Origin: Micropterus salmoides
Taxonomy: Eukaryota > Chordata > Actinopteri > Centrarchiformes > Centrarchidae
DNA: 64,000 bases
Reading direction: 5' to 3'
Assembly: GCF_014851395.1 (NCBI RefSeq)
Contig: NW_024040485.1
Coordinates: forward strand, 6,596,104 to 6,660,103
Shown: one piece after another, positions 45,389-56,879 of the stretch
Layout: each line of letters opens with the position of its first letter
How positions within the stretch are numbered: the first letter of the stretch is position 1
Translations under genes and position numbers: made by a program
Notes under the pieces: generated by a model
Databases searched by the model: none
Seen by the model: only the letters and a program-made list of their open reading frames with translations
Told to the model about the DNA's origin: nothing

Positions 45389-45969
45389 TGTCATGATCCT
45401 GTCTGTGTGTCTTGTTTGGGAGTCTGAGTTTAGTTCCATGTCCTTAGTTCATGTTTTGGTATTCATTCCTGGTCCTTGTTTGTATTATTGTGATTTGGTC
45501 TCCTGTGTACTCTGTGTTCTAGTTCTGTGTTCTCGTTTAGGTTCTGGTTCTTGGTAACTTGTGTGTGTTTCTGTCTTCTTGGTTATTCACTCTGCCCCAT
45601 GTCTGCGTGTCTAGTGTTCTCTCTGTTTCCCCCTGCTGTCTCTCTGTCTCTGCCTCGTTAGCCCTGATCCCGCTCACTTGCCCCGCTCGTTAGTCCCTGT
45701 GTATATGTATGCCTGCTTGTCTCTCCAGTCTTTGTCACGTCCTTGCGTCTAAAGTTGAGTGTTCCTGCCTGTTCCTTTGTCTTCCTTGTTCTGGATTATT
45801 CCCTGTGTTCTGGAGTACCTTTGTTGGACTTTGCCTCGAGCTCCTTGTAAGCCTGTTTAAGTTAGTTTTTTGAATTAATAAACATTTTTGAACTGCAACC
45901 TCCTCGCCTTGCCATTGTCTGCATTTGGGTCCTCGCCCCAGTCTGCACTCAGCGCCCCAATCCATGACA
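45389..45969 (+). mobile_element. Solo LTR with 5-bp target duplication
   Basis: 581 bp starting TGTCATGATCC and ending AATCCATGACA, flanked by GAAGC on both sides (45384-45388 and 45970-45974). The inverted ends TGTCATG/CATGACA and a polyadenylation signal (AATTAATAAACA near 45873) support an LTR. It contains no gene and is unrelated to the retroviral LTR around it. Confidence 0.9.
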
Positions 45970-46189
45970 GAAGCAGTACCTGCAAAGTCAGAGGATGCAA
46001 AAACAGCGGTGATATTTCTCATTAATCAGTACATTCCAATGCATGAATTTCCAAAGAGAATAAGGTCAGACAATGGCACATTGACACATTTAAAATAAAA
46101 AAGACCTATAGGCTGTAGAGAAAGCACACTGTAAACCCCAATAAGTTCATAGTACTCAAAACTTTTGTAGAAACTGATTACATAATAAC

Positions 46190-46435
46190 TTTTGAGGTAA
46201 GTAACTTAATATTTTTAAGTTAGATTTTTTTAAAAGTTACAATCTAATCAAACTTAAAAAAATTAAGTTACTTACCTTTAAATGTTTAAGTTTGATTAGA
46301 TTGTAACTTTTAAAAAAATCTAACTGAAAAATATTAAGTTACTTACCTTTAAATGTTTGAGTAAGATTTTTTTAAAAGTTACAATCTAATCAAACTTAAA
46401 CATTTAAAGGTAAGTAACTTAATTTTTTAAGTGCA
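46190..46435. repeat. Subterminal inverted-repeat lattice
   Basis: The motif AAGTTACAATCTAATCAAACTTAAA and its reverse complement alternate at least four times, together with TTAAGTTACTTACCTTTAAATG in both orientations. It can fold into several long hairpins and is the expected transposase-binding region of a CACTA-type element. Confidence 0.8.
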
Positions 46436-46835
46436 CTATGCTTAAAAATATTGTTTAACACTCGCACATTTTTTGTTTCTCCATACTTCATTATTTTGAT
46501 CCAATGGTACTAAAAAATATGCTTGTGTATAACCCACAAGCTAATGAAATTTACAAGTTAAAACTACAAAAAAAAAAATTACTTCAGCTGTACATTTTCT
46601 TTTTTCTTTTATTCAGTCTTAATTTTTATACAAACATGTCAGAACATCAACAGCAGTCAACAGTTAAAACTCTGTTCTAGCTCAGGTGTCTAACCATGTG
46701 ACTCAAGTCACAGTTTCACCACCTACCCAAAAGCTGTAAGCCTGTTAAGCAGTGAAATTTCTTAAAATATTTAGTTACAAACCTACATGGACACAGCAAA
46801 TATGTATGTTTTAGTGTATGGTTGTGCATTTGTCT

Positions 46836-46909
46836 CTGTGTGTGTCTCTGTGTGTGTCTCTCTGTGTGTGTCTCTCTGTGTGTGTGTGTGTGTCTCTGTG
46901 TGTGTGTGT

Positions 46910-46955
<46 letters not shown>

Positions 46956-47024
46956 TGTGTGTGTGTGTGTCTCTGTGTGTGTGTGTGTGTCTCTGTGTGT
47001 GTGTGTCTCTGTGTGTGTGTGTGT

Positions 47025-47065
<41 letters not shown>
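46836..47065. repeat. (TG)n / TGTCTC microsatellite
   Basis: TG dinucleotides with regular TCTC interruptions over about 230 bp. Open frames across it are composition artefacts. Confidence 0.95.
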
Positions 47066-47394
47066 GTGTACATATGTATCTCTACATATTGAACAGGAAC
47101 AAGATCATCAGGAACTAAGCAAAGTGCTTAATATAAAAAGTATGAAAATAAATGCTTATTAAAACAGCATTAGTAACAGCAATCAAAGTGAAAATGGAAT
47201 AAAAAAATATACAAAAAAAAGTAAATTAAAAGATTTGGTGGGCAAGACATAATCTGCCATATGTAAACAGTTTCAAATGCTTTGAGTAACATTGTGTTCA
47301 ACAACATACTATAAAGTTACCATACTGGGAACCCCCAAAACACATCAACATGCAGACAAGAAAATACATGTGTAAACACTACTCTTAAGTTAGC

Positions 47395-47714
47395 CTACTC
47401 TTTCATTAACAGGTCATTTTTGAGACTCAGTAGGCAGGGTTTAAGTGGTTTACCATCATCAAGACCCATTAGGATTTTCTGGATGAATGTGAAAGTGTGA
47501 ATGAGTTTCTTGGGATAGTTCAAATGCAATGCATACATTAACCCAAACAACAATGCAAATGCATCAGCCAAGTTAGGGATATCACTCATCACAACATCGT
47601 CTTCCACAACAATAGAAATACTTGCAGGACTGAAATGAACTGGATCTGCAGTGTCCTCTGTGACTGTGACAAGAGCAACAGGAGTGTCGATGCATGGCTC
47701 ATCTGACTCCTCCA
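47395..47714 (-). CDS. Transposon-borne SAMD3-like protein, last exon
   Basis: The exon begins after a TTTCAG acceptor (47715-47720) and runs to a stop at 47395. It reads DIPNLADAFALLFGLMYALH, NYPKKLIHTFTFIQKIL and KPLKPCLLSLKNDLL. Many fish genomes carry proteins with this C-terminal pattern annotated as SAMD3-like, found in many copies and therefore probably transposon cargo. Further 5' exons should lie between 47720 and 49020, where minus-strand splice-like sites and a CpG-rich area (48760-48830) occur. The function is unknown; expression is plausible because the exon is intact. Confidence 0.6.
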
Positions 47715-49789
47715 CCTGAAAGACACAGAGGATACAACTGTTAGGTTAACTTGAAGAAACACAACAACTGCATGTACACTCACTGGCCACTTCATCAGGT
47801 GCATGTGTGTAACCCAATGCAGTCCAATACAACAGCTCTCCTTTAAATTCTACGTTTATGAATTTTATACATTTTCAGTTTTTGTTGACATTGTCAGAAA
47901 GGTGATAATTCTACTTCATATTTATTACTGAGGTTGTAATACATGGTGGTGGCATAGTGGGGTGAATTATATCGAATGGTGTTCCTAATATTTTGCCCCT
48001 TTCTTGTATGTTAAAGCAGTGGACAAAATATTAGGAAACCCATTCAATATAAAGCAAAAATAATTGGCAAAGAGTGTGTTTTATATACTATTACAACTCA
48101 CTTTGCAAAAAATCGATCAAAGTCTTCAGTGTCCATGAATTCACTGCTGACTGCATAAAATAACTGATCCAGACAAGGGATGACCCCCCAACCAGTGAAG
48201 CACTTTATGACCAAGAGTGAAATAATGTTATCAGATTTCAAAATACATGGGGTCTTATTTGCTATATGCTTTGATATTATGAAATCATACAGAGCATGTC
48301 AGCTTCCGCTCTTCCTACACTTTTAAATGAACACAAATAAAATAAATGGTGAAAAATAGGTTACATCCTAAATTAACATTTGAGTCACCTTGATTTTGGA
48401 GGATGCACTTTTCTGTAGTTCTTCCACTTCAACCTATAATGAAAAGACGTTTGTAAAGGTTTAATGAAAACTTGCAGAGATGATACGTTAACTATTAACC
48501 CATAACCTTAACGTTGAGTAAAAGTTACAGCTAACTTTAGCCACTAGCTCATTTGGGTGCATGTAGGTTAGCTAGAAATAACATCACATTCAACTTACCA
48601 AAGCAGGGCGCTTAACACAAACAGTAGCAACACACTCAAAAACGGAAGGACTATCGCTTGCTGAAAAGAGTTATTGACTAACATTAACATAATTGTCTAG
48701 CCGCGACATTAACAGTACACATGATATTAACACTCACTAGCAGGCGGACTGACGGTAACGTAATGGCGCTGGCGCTTTCGGCGCATAAAAAACGTGCACG
48801 GCACCGTGAGGCTGCGCGCTAGCAACTTATAGGCTATATTAAAAATAGCATCGTCTAACAGTCAAATATCACGTGAAATATGATATTCCCAATGTTACAA
48901 CAAGCAAAGTAGTTTCGAAGTGTTTTGGCTTACCTTAAAGTTTAATGCTTGATACCACGCATAGACACCACATTGCTCGAGAGGGTAGCCATCTTGGATA
49001 GATTTTTCAGGTAACGTCAGTTAGGATGGCACGTCATGACGTCATATCACGTGATCGACAGTACACTTAAAAATATTGAGTGAACCAGCGGTGTTCACTC
49101 AGAAATGCTGAGCCATGTAAATACAAAAATACATATTTGTTTATAGACATTAATAGTTTAAAGGTGGATTAACTCAGCAAGAGATTTTAACTGTAGCGAC
49201 CTCAGTCTTTATAAGCTAGTAGTACTGTTCGGGCTTACAGTGCATTAGTGCTGAAACATGCATTTGGTACAGTGTATCATCCTCAATCTCAAGGGAAAAT
49301 GGAGAGGATGAATCAGAATATCAAAGCAAAAATTCGCCATCCACGGAGTAGGTTCTACTGAAGGTGATCAAGAGGAAGGGGTCTGAGCCAAAGTGGACAG
49401 CACCCTACAAGGTGAAAGAGGACTTCGCATGCAGTGAAGCTGCACAGGAAAGGAGAATCCTGGTACCATTGGAGCCAGTGTGCAGCAGACAACAGATCCT
49501 CCCACGAGGACCCTTGAACAGATAAGAGAGACTCAATGAACTCAGAGACACATTGAACTCACTTTAATCCATTTCCTTTGATTCATTTTTTGATTTATTA
49601 CCTTTAAGTTATAGCGGAAGAGGTTCTGGTAAGCAGGTGAGCGGGGTGTAAGTAAGTACTCTCCTGGGAAAAGTTTTGCCAGGATACATGTGAGAGGACA
49701 GTCCAAGAACTCTTGAAGGATTTAGCTTTTACTTATATCTTTGATTCATTTATTTTGTGTGCTTGTTTTATTTTTTATTATAATCTTGT

Positions 49790-51310
49790 GTGATATTGTT
49801 TTTCAGAACGATGTACATCCCAGACAAGGGGCTCTTCCAAAGGGGATGGTTTTTGTGTATTGTTTCATTAATTGCATGTATGATTGTAGTACCAATATTA
49901 TGGTGGGAGGACGGTCTGAGAGGCAGGGGTACCAAAAAACCAGCAGAACACATGAGTATAACACAGTTGAATAGATCTACCAGGTCACTTCTCCCTAACA
50001 GTAAGGAAAAAGATTTTTGTTTAGCCATACAAGGGGGTGTCCAGATGAATTGGGGAACAAGACTGTATTTGAAATCGATCTGTGTGACAATTGACTGCGG
50101 GGGTAAACCGCAATTGTGTAGGGGGTATGATGTGTATGTTTGTATACTAACAAACTGGTACCGATGGTGTCCGTCATGGGATCATGTGGAAGCCGCGTCC
50201 ATGTGCAGCCAGGAAGGTGTGTGTGAGAGATCAGATGGGGCTAGTAAGGGGAAAGTTTCAGCCGGATGCACAAGGAAAAAACCCATTGATTCTGTCTGTT
50301 GGGTCTGAGTGAAGTTTATATGTGGTAATAGGAGTAGATCTAACTGCCATCGATTCCATGGGATTGATTAAAGTGAATCTCAGGGAACCGAATGCCAGCA
50401 AAAACACCACAAGTAACATAGCAATTAGTACACCTGACAAGGACACAGCCGCTGAACAATGCAGCAACAATGCAACAATGCATTAATTACTCCACATTGA
50501 CTTGAAGTGAGATGGTGCAATTGGCAACCAGATCTGGAGGCAAAAACTTGTGGCTAGACTGGATGGCAGCTACAGCTGCCTCCATGAATCTAACCAATTG
50601 TGCTCCTCCACGAGACCAACTTTGTTTACTACACCAGCACTACTATTTCCTGATTCAGACCCCCAGGGTTTCCACTGCATGATGACAATGACCATGCAAG
50701 CTAGCCCACCAAATTGCACCACCCTCAGTGCTATGTTCCCTCCTGTAAAGAATTCAACTATCTCTCCTGTGTTACATAGCTCCTGTGTAACTATACTTGT
50801 TTCACTAGAATCGATGTCACAAATTTGGGACAAATTGATATCTCATGGTGTGAAACTGTCATTAATGTCACACAATGCAGAAATGCCAGCAAAATGGTCT
50901 GGGGACGAGCTGATCTGTTTTGGTATTGAGGGAAGGACATTTTGCACACCAGTCTACCCTCTACATGGGGTGGCACGTGTGCTGTGGTTAGGCTGGCGTT
51001 GCCGATTTTTGGTAGATCAGGTTGCGACTGGATTTGACAACATCCCTATTATTGGAGCACTATTCCATGTGACACCCAATACGAATGTGGATAGAATTAA
51101 CTACATTCATTACAATGTGTTTAGGCTTTAGAGATGCAGTAGCTGGACTATCAGAACAATTAGCAGCAACCTCGCTAATGACGGTGCAGAATAGGATGGC
51201 CCTAGATATGCTGTTAGCCGAAAAATTAGGTGTGTGCGCGCCATGTTTGGTGATCAATGTTGTACCTTTATTCCCAATAACACAGCACCAGATCTGTGGT
51301 GATCTGTGAC
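49790..51310 (+). pseudogene. env: Retroviral envelope gene, degraded
   Basis: ATG at 49790 or slightly later (49811) opens a 172-codon frame with a hydrophobic N-terminal segment that serves as signal peptide, followed by a Cys-rich surface-subunit part. Stops follow at about 50308, and the reading continues in 50550-51131 (surface to fusion-peptide region) and 51085-51309 (transmembrane subunit). The last part holds the conserved heptad area and a CX6CC motif that is split by a frame change near 51240. No membrane anchor is seen after it; the sequence passes into the LTR. The gene cannot make a complete envelope protein. Confidence 0.75.
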
Positions 51311-51329
51311 TGGCGCTGGAAGGCCTTAG

Positions 51330-52510
51330 AACACAAAATAAAAATAATCTTCTTGTAACTCCCTTGCAATTCTGATCCTGTTCTTTTCGTACTTTCAGCT
51401 TCCTTCCAAACGACCTGAGAAAGCTCCGTATTTCCGAATCCCCTTTTTCTTAGCGGAAGATTTGATTTTGACCATTTGTTTGGAGCTGCCTGCGAAGAAA
51501 CTTTCCCCAGACTTTTGTTTAAACTCAGCCACGTTAACTAGCCTATATTCTCTGGGCCTTGCGAAACTACGGTGAATGTATGTGTCTTATTTGAATATGT
51601 TGTTTTAAGTTATCCGACCGTTTTACGCAACTTTTGACCCAGAAACCCAGAAAGTTCTTTCAATCCTCATCTCGGGTTGAACTAAGCTGCTGCTCCAACG
51701 ACAGAGTTGGAGTGCGTTTCACTAAGCTGTAGCGACACCAACCGAACTCAGAGCGGCAAGCCAGGGCGGACCGCTCGTTAATGTGTGTACTAGTGTCTTT
51801 CTCACAACCTCCAGTCAGTCAGGGACAATCCATCGGTTAAAACTTGCCCGAGGAGCTGGGTAGCGTGCTAGCCCCCGGAGGTCTGACCAAAGAACGAGCC
51901 AGCCGACTGCGAGCCTTGGCCAGAGGGGGAAAACGACAAAGGTAAGGCTTAAACAAACTACGTTCTGTGACTGGTTGGTGTCCTATAGTTAATCCTAGTG
52001 AAGAAACCCCTAATTTATTTAAACTCAATTTGCAACATATCTTACATCATTCGTTCCCTTATTCCCTTAAAATTATTCTCTCTCCACAATACCAAACTGA
52101 AATTCCATTGAGCCTATTATCCTGATTTTGGTCTTACTGCATATTCTGTCATTATATTATGGTTTGTTTTCATGTTTGACTGTTATTCCTATAATATTCC
52201 CATATTTACTCACACTGGTGTACTTCTTTTAGTTAGTCAATAAATTTCCCCTTGATTATTGTGATTTGTATGTGTGTACTGTTTAGCGTCCTCGGTCCCT
52301 GTACAGAGGATTCGCCCTCAGATTTGAGACTGACTGATTAACTCAACGATTTTGAATCATTAATTACTAAGAAATTACCAGAAATTTGTGCAATTACTAA
52401 GCTATACTCAAGGTTCCTAAAGCTTTGGGCGGACAGCAAATCTTTAGGTGGTGCCCCGAAAACGAGTCTATGAATAAATATTTCAGAATATTAATATTCA
52501 TAATTTTATT
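51330..52510 (+). repeat. Retroviral 3' LTR, 5'-shortened
   Basis: Aligns with the 5' LTR from about 38690 to 39800 (for example GACCTGAGAAAGC, TTTGGAGCTGCCTG, TAGCGACACCAA, CTAAAGC.TTGGGCGGACAGCAAAT). It lacks the counterpart of the first 1.8 kb of that LTR. Its end after ACGAG carries an AT-rich hairpin (52470-52505) instead of the sequence found at the end of the 5' LTR. Confidence 0.8.
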
Positions 52511-53114
52511 AACAGTAGCCCACATAGGTACACTACACAATGTTGGCCGAGCTCACACACAACTCGGCAGTTTTTTGTTTTCCCAAAAATTTTATTTCTG
52601 CTTTATTGTTATTAGGAGATTAAGCAAGACAGCAAGCACCTGATACTTTAAGACTACTATGAATAGGGTTACCCTAAGTGTCTAGCCAAACTAGTAGCTC
52701 CCTAGAAGTACATCAACCTGATCACAGATGTGTTTTGCCACCTGCTCTGCTTGACTCCTTCGACCTCACCAGCACATGACGAACCACACTGGTTGTTCTT
52801 TATCGTCGACCTTCCCTATCTGAGCGAACACCTGTTCGAGTGGGGGACTGTAGTGAATCAACCAGTGAAAACAGTCTTTCACCTCAAGAGGAGGTGAGAT
52901 CAGATTTACCAAGGGAGGCCTCATTCCTTAAGAATTGGCCTTTGTGAAATCCAAAGGAAGGACTCTGCTTTGGTTGTGTGGATAAGGACTGCACAATATC
53001 AAACAGACTTGGCAGACTTAAAACCATTTATTCTGGGACCATCCGACCACTCTAGCTGTAAAAAGGTCACTACGGACACTCCACAGGAAGACCAAAAGAA
53101 ATGGCCAAGGACGG

Positions 53115-53400
53115 TGACTGGACCCCTTAGAGAGGTCCCCATTTATGAGATCTTACTGATGAGGAGGATTATATTGTGGAATTTGTCACAGGTGGCCCAA
53201 AATGTTATGCTTACTGCACATTGAACAACAAAGCAGAGCTTAAATGCAAAGGCATAACACTAACTTCTCACAATTAGTCCATTTTCACATATGACACCTT
53301 GATTGATCTTGTACATGAGTTTGTGAATTCTGACAAGACGCCGCGAAACGTAATGACAAAATCAGACACTATAGTGAAAAATAAAAAGCTTTTGATCTAA
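53115..53400 (+). pseudogene. PolB: Polinton copy 2: DNA polymerase C-terminal remnant
   Basis: Positions 53142-53270 read a segment (EFVTGGPKCYAY, then LNNKAELKCKGITLTS) that parallels 11760-11860 of copy 1 (EFAAAGPKSYAYQTRNNKVV). A stop follows at 53275. No catalytic motif remains. Confidence 0.7.
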
Positions 53401-53559
53401 AAAAATAAAACAGTTGTCAAAAGTCCAAGTGGTATACACCAAACAGCGGGTGTTTTCTAATCTGAGGACTTTACATTACGGTTTTTGAAATGGAATGAAA
53501 TGAAATGCAATAACATTGAGGTCCAAAATGTGTATCACATAAATTTAAGTTTAAATTTA

Positions 53560-53800
53560 GTTCAGAATGTTTTTTCATGGTAAAGTTAGTCGTACTATTT
53601 ATTTGAATACCAATTATCTTGTTTTGTTTAAAAATCCCACTGATAAATACTCAAGTCGTGCCAATGGCTCAACAAATGTTTCCTGGTAAGAGTAATGTTT
53701 TTATGGATTGTTATGATGATGCCACAAGTTCTCCTCAGGGCTGATGATTTCAGACTCAGAACTGACCTGCTTTCTGACCTGCCTGAAGAATGATCCCCGG
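53560..53800 (+). pseudogene. Polinton copy 2: packaging ATPase C-terminal remnant
   Basis: Reads an N-V-F-F-H-G..SRTI block and TNYLVLFKNP in one frame, then AQQMFPGKSNVFMD and DDATSSPQG in another. These correspond to 12490-12660 of copy 1. Walker A and B are not present. Confidence 0.72.
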
Positions 53801-54194
53801 CCCTGCTTGTTAATATAGATGGCAACCCAGTGTTGTCCGCCCAGGTAAGAGAGGTCTGTATTTCTCTTTTTAATAACTGTTTTACGAAGCTGATCACTAG
53901 CAAATAGTCCTAGAAAGATACTTTACCACCTTATCAAGACCTTTTGACAATTCTATTGTATTCATGCTACTGTTAAAATTAGAAGAAGTCAATGAGAACC
54001 TGTCTTGATGATATCTTGATTATAGAGTCATATGTGGCCCAAATAACTGCATTTATTGAATGCTCAAGGGGGTTTCTAAAACAAGCCTCTAATCTAACGT
54101 TGCCATTTTTAATGAACGACATGATCTCCGCATCCTTCATTGAGACTCAGGTTACAACAAAACAGACTATATCCATTACAAAATTTGTCACAGG

Positions 54195-55073
54195 TTATGG
54201 CCATAGCATTGTTTTAAAGATACTTTCCAGTTGTTGAAAACAACTGATGGTAAGCCCTAATGGCATTACCCCTGGCATAGTTGGGTTGAAAGGGTTTTGA
54301 AGGATATTGTTGGCAGTCAACATAAAAACTATCATAATGGTTAACATAAATGGATCACGGGCATAACTACCTCTGAACGCCTCATGATCTACAAATCCTA
54401 CTACAATAAATTTCAATATTTGTCTCAAGAATATATTTTAATTACAAACCTTAGTGCCTGCTGGCAAACTATGCAAAATTTATTTTTTAATCTTAAGGTC
54501 AACTCCGTTTATCATTAGCTGGTCTTAAAAAAAAAAAAAAAAAATCTGTAAAGGAAAAATTAGCTGCACCACAAGACCACCTTGCGTGTATAATACAGCC
54601 CTCATTACGCCCTCCAGCTGTTGTATCATCCATATGGCCTGCGGTGTCTATACAAAATAGTCTGGATCCAAACTGTGTCTGCAGAGCATCCTTCCCATAG
54701 TTCAAAAGGCATTCTATTATACCCATGTAAGGATATGTGTTTGATGATTGCGTTATGAGTCGGTCCCCCAAAGATATGTCAACCTGTGAAAATATTGTAC
54801 ATCCAGGGTAGTTGATAAAGCCCACTTCGTCTGCTTGATCCAGGTTTCCGCCGTTAGCTTTGGTGATTTTTACACAAACGTATTGTTTAAATCCAGGTAG
54901 TCCTCTGTACTAGCTGGAATGAAAAATTTAAGGGGTGCAGAATCTGATATCGCTGCTAGAGGAGGGAATTCGATGTAGACGCATTTCTCAATACTTGTTT
55001 GTGTTAACGGTACCATAAACAGGTCTAGCTCCAACTTAACGCACTCTTGTGACAGGCTATGTACCAATGACAT
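54195..55073 (-). pseudogene. Polinton copy 2: major capsid protein fragments
   Basis: Positions 55073-54870 read the N-terminal part (PPLAAISDSAPLKFFIPAS), 54825-54550 the middle (VGFINYPGCTIFSQVDISLG, RLITQSSNTYPY) and 54428-54350 a more distal piece (VDHEAFRGSY). The match to copy 1 is clear in the middle part (GLINYPLNTIFSQCDV there). This copy keeps the N-terminal segment that copy 1 has lost. An A-run at 54530-54545 and several frame changes break it. Confidence 0.78.
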
Positions 55074-55078
55074 TCTCG

Positions 55079-55282
55079 TTAGAAAATGTCTCTTGTCGTC
55101 TGACGTTTTGTCGACTTTCTTCTCCTTGCTTGTTTTTTTCTAGTCTTAGTATTGGTCTTCTTATTTGTTGTTCGGCTACGCCTCTTTGGTAGGGAACTCC
55201 CTCTTTTCCCAGGAGGTCGTTTTATTGGTAACATACGCAACATATCCGTCAGCAATGAGAACAAGAAAATCTCTACAAGCAC
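55079..55282 (-). pseudogene. Polinton copy 2: small Arg/Lys-rich virion-type protein
   Basis: The frame reads an extremely basic tail (KRPPGKRGSSLPKRRSR, then alternating Lys/Arg/Thr) and ends RDIF directly upstream of the capsid gene. Position, charge and end fit a small Polinton core-type protein. The N-terminal part is doubtful. Confidence 0.5.
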
Positions 55283-55989
55283 TATGTTTACAAACCAAAG
55301 ATTCAGTTAAGCAGTACATCAGCAACATCAACATGTTTTCTGGTTAGCATTAACACACACAAATCAATGCTAAGTACAAAAACAAAACACATGACCCATA
55401 TGATTTTGAATGAATGAATTTTTGTTAAAAACTTCCTGCGTAATTTCCCCCTTATGTCCTTTGAAATAAAAGGATAGCGTGTCAATGCAGGTATGAGGTT
55501 GTTTTCTGCTCCACTCATATGTGTAAGCGCAATAAACACGTTTGTTTAGCTTTTTGCTGCAGTATGTCGTGTAAATAATAAGCTACGGTTACCTGTATAA
55601 TACTGCTAGCAGTAGTGTTAGGAGATGTGTCCTTGTCGCAGCAGTCCAGAGTGTCCAAACAGTATTCCTTAAATGGCTTGTCCCTGCTCTTGTCCTCTTC
55701 TGATTTTCCACCGATGAGCTATCGATGACGTCATCCTGGAGTAATCAAAAATATTTAGGGCTGCTCTATAGACCCTCACCTGCTGCACATGCTGGGGTCC
55801 CCATCCTTGCATTTTGAAAGACAGAATCGACCTTACATGATCACACCCCTTCTTTAGGAGAGCCTTTCCCGATTTTATTTGACTCTATTTTCCCCCATTT
55901 TATTTTATTTATGTATTTTATATTTATCTTAAACGTGTATTTTAGTCTTTTCAATGTTTTCTTGCTTTTATCTTGTATCGTTGCCTTTT

Positions 55990-56070
55990 GGTTATTATTG
56001 TCTGTACACTTGTTAAACCACTTTAACTTGTTTTTGAAAAGTGCTCTACAAATAAAGATTATTATTACTA
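55990..56070 (+). repeat. LINE 3' tail
   Basis: The segment GTTTTTGAAAAGTGCTCTACAAATAAAG followed by ATTATTATTA is the common 3' end of fish L2-type LINEs with an ATT tail. No coding part is attached. Confidence 0.6.
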
Positions 56071-56105
56071 CACGCCCCCCTTCTCTCCCCCTTTCCGGAT
56101 GGGGA

Positions 56106-56152
56106 CACACACAAACACGCGCGCACACACACACATACACACACACACACCC
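56106..56152. repeat. (CA)n microsatellite
   Basis: CA repeat with CGCG and TA interruptions. Confidence 0.9.
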
Positions 56153-56879
56153 CTTCTCACTTGTTGATTTTCGTATGTTTGATTGTTTGACTTAGATTAG
56201 ATAATAGTGTTTATTTACTGTAGTGAATACATTTTGTTATAATTTTAAGAATATTGTATTGAATATTGTGACGTCAGTTGGTTGTGACGGCCAGTGTACG
56301 TACTCACTCTTCAGACTCACCTATCATTGAATGATAATGTTTGACAATTTATAGGTGAATAAATAGAATATCTCTTATATTTAGCCAATAACCAAACCTG
56401 ATCCTACGACATGTTTTAGCCTTAGTGGGTGTGACATGTGACATGAGGTTACTGTCTGTACCCACATGTGAAACACAGCGCAGGGCATTGTGTTTGTAAT
56501 GTTGAATGTGACTTGCAGAAAATTGGATATTTGACACTGCTCGGCCCCTGGTCACTGGTCGGAGCCGAGTAAGCAAAAATAAACGGTCTATTTCAGTCCC
56601 CAGCTGATCAATCTGCACATCTCTAGCTGTAGAAGATGAGTTCCAGTCCAATAAGCTGTTAAACAAGCCACCAAATAAGATAGGTAATTTTAATTTATTT
56701 TAATTTTGAATTATTTTAATTTTAAAATAGTAGAGTGGGCTCATAGAAAAATAATCGTTTATCATAACTTTGTCATAGATTAATTTATTAATGACTCAGC
56801 ATCATCTGTATCAAAGACAAAAGAATCAGTTCATGTTTAAAGTGCACCCCTCAGATAGGGACATGTCCTCTCTGTCCCC

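Larger units (their letters stand above)
46127..49242 (-). mobile_element. CACTA/EnSpm-type DNA transposon, ~3.1 kb
   Basis: The left end is CACTGTAAACCC and the right end reverse-complemented is CACTGTAAGCCC, with a CA dinucleotide on both sides (46125-46126 and 49243-49244). The first 320 bp are a lattice of subterminal direct and inverted repeats (AAGTAACTTAA, AAAAGTTACAATCTAATCAAACTT). CACTG ends, a 2-bp duplication and subterminal repeats all fit the CACTA superfamily. No transposase is seen, but a spliced cargo gene is present on the minus strand. Confidence 0.75.
45125..49510 (+). pseudogene. pol: Retroviral integrase in three pieces
   Basis: Piece 1 (45125-45388) reads the second half of the HHCC zinc-binding domain (ECHICTGYN) and the first catalytic Asp (IIDYTDMVERVNGYRYLL) up to GWPEA. 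Piece 2 (45970-46126) resumes with VPAKSEDAKTAV and the second Asp in IRSDNGT. Piece 3 (49243-49510) resumes at the alpha-helix with HPQSQGK and the catalytic Glu (MERMNQNIKAKI). The two breaks are a solo LTR (45389-45969) and a CACTA-type transposon (46127-49242); removing each restores the reading at the junction. Confidence 0.82.
36838..52510 (+). mobile_element. Endogenous retrovirus with nested insertions
   Basis: An LTR-gag-pro-pol-env-LTR order is visible on the plus strand. The 5' LTR runs 36838-39834 (with a Penelope element inside), the primer binding site is at 39837, and coding remnants run 40459-51310. The 3' LTR (51330-52510) is shortened at its 5' side. Gag holds an L2 LINE, and the integrase holds a solo LTR and a CACTA-type transposon. 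All genes carry stops or frameshifts. The env has a CX6CC-type transmembrane subunit, consistent with gamma/alpha-like retroviruses. Confidence 0.85.
53115..55290. mobile_element. Remnant of a second, older Polinton
   Basis: Scraps of five Polinton regions in the same order and orientation as in the first element: polymerase C terminus and ATPase on plus, major capsid and a basic small protein on minus. Protease, penton, integrase and accessory genes are gone. It starts about 600 bp after the retroviral 3' LTR. The protein-level similarity to copy 1 is only moderate, so it is a different lineage or a much older insertion. Confidence 0.8.

Noticed and set aside
46787..47162. Long open frames of Cys-Val or Thr-His repeats
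   Set aside because: They are translations of the TG microsatellite.
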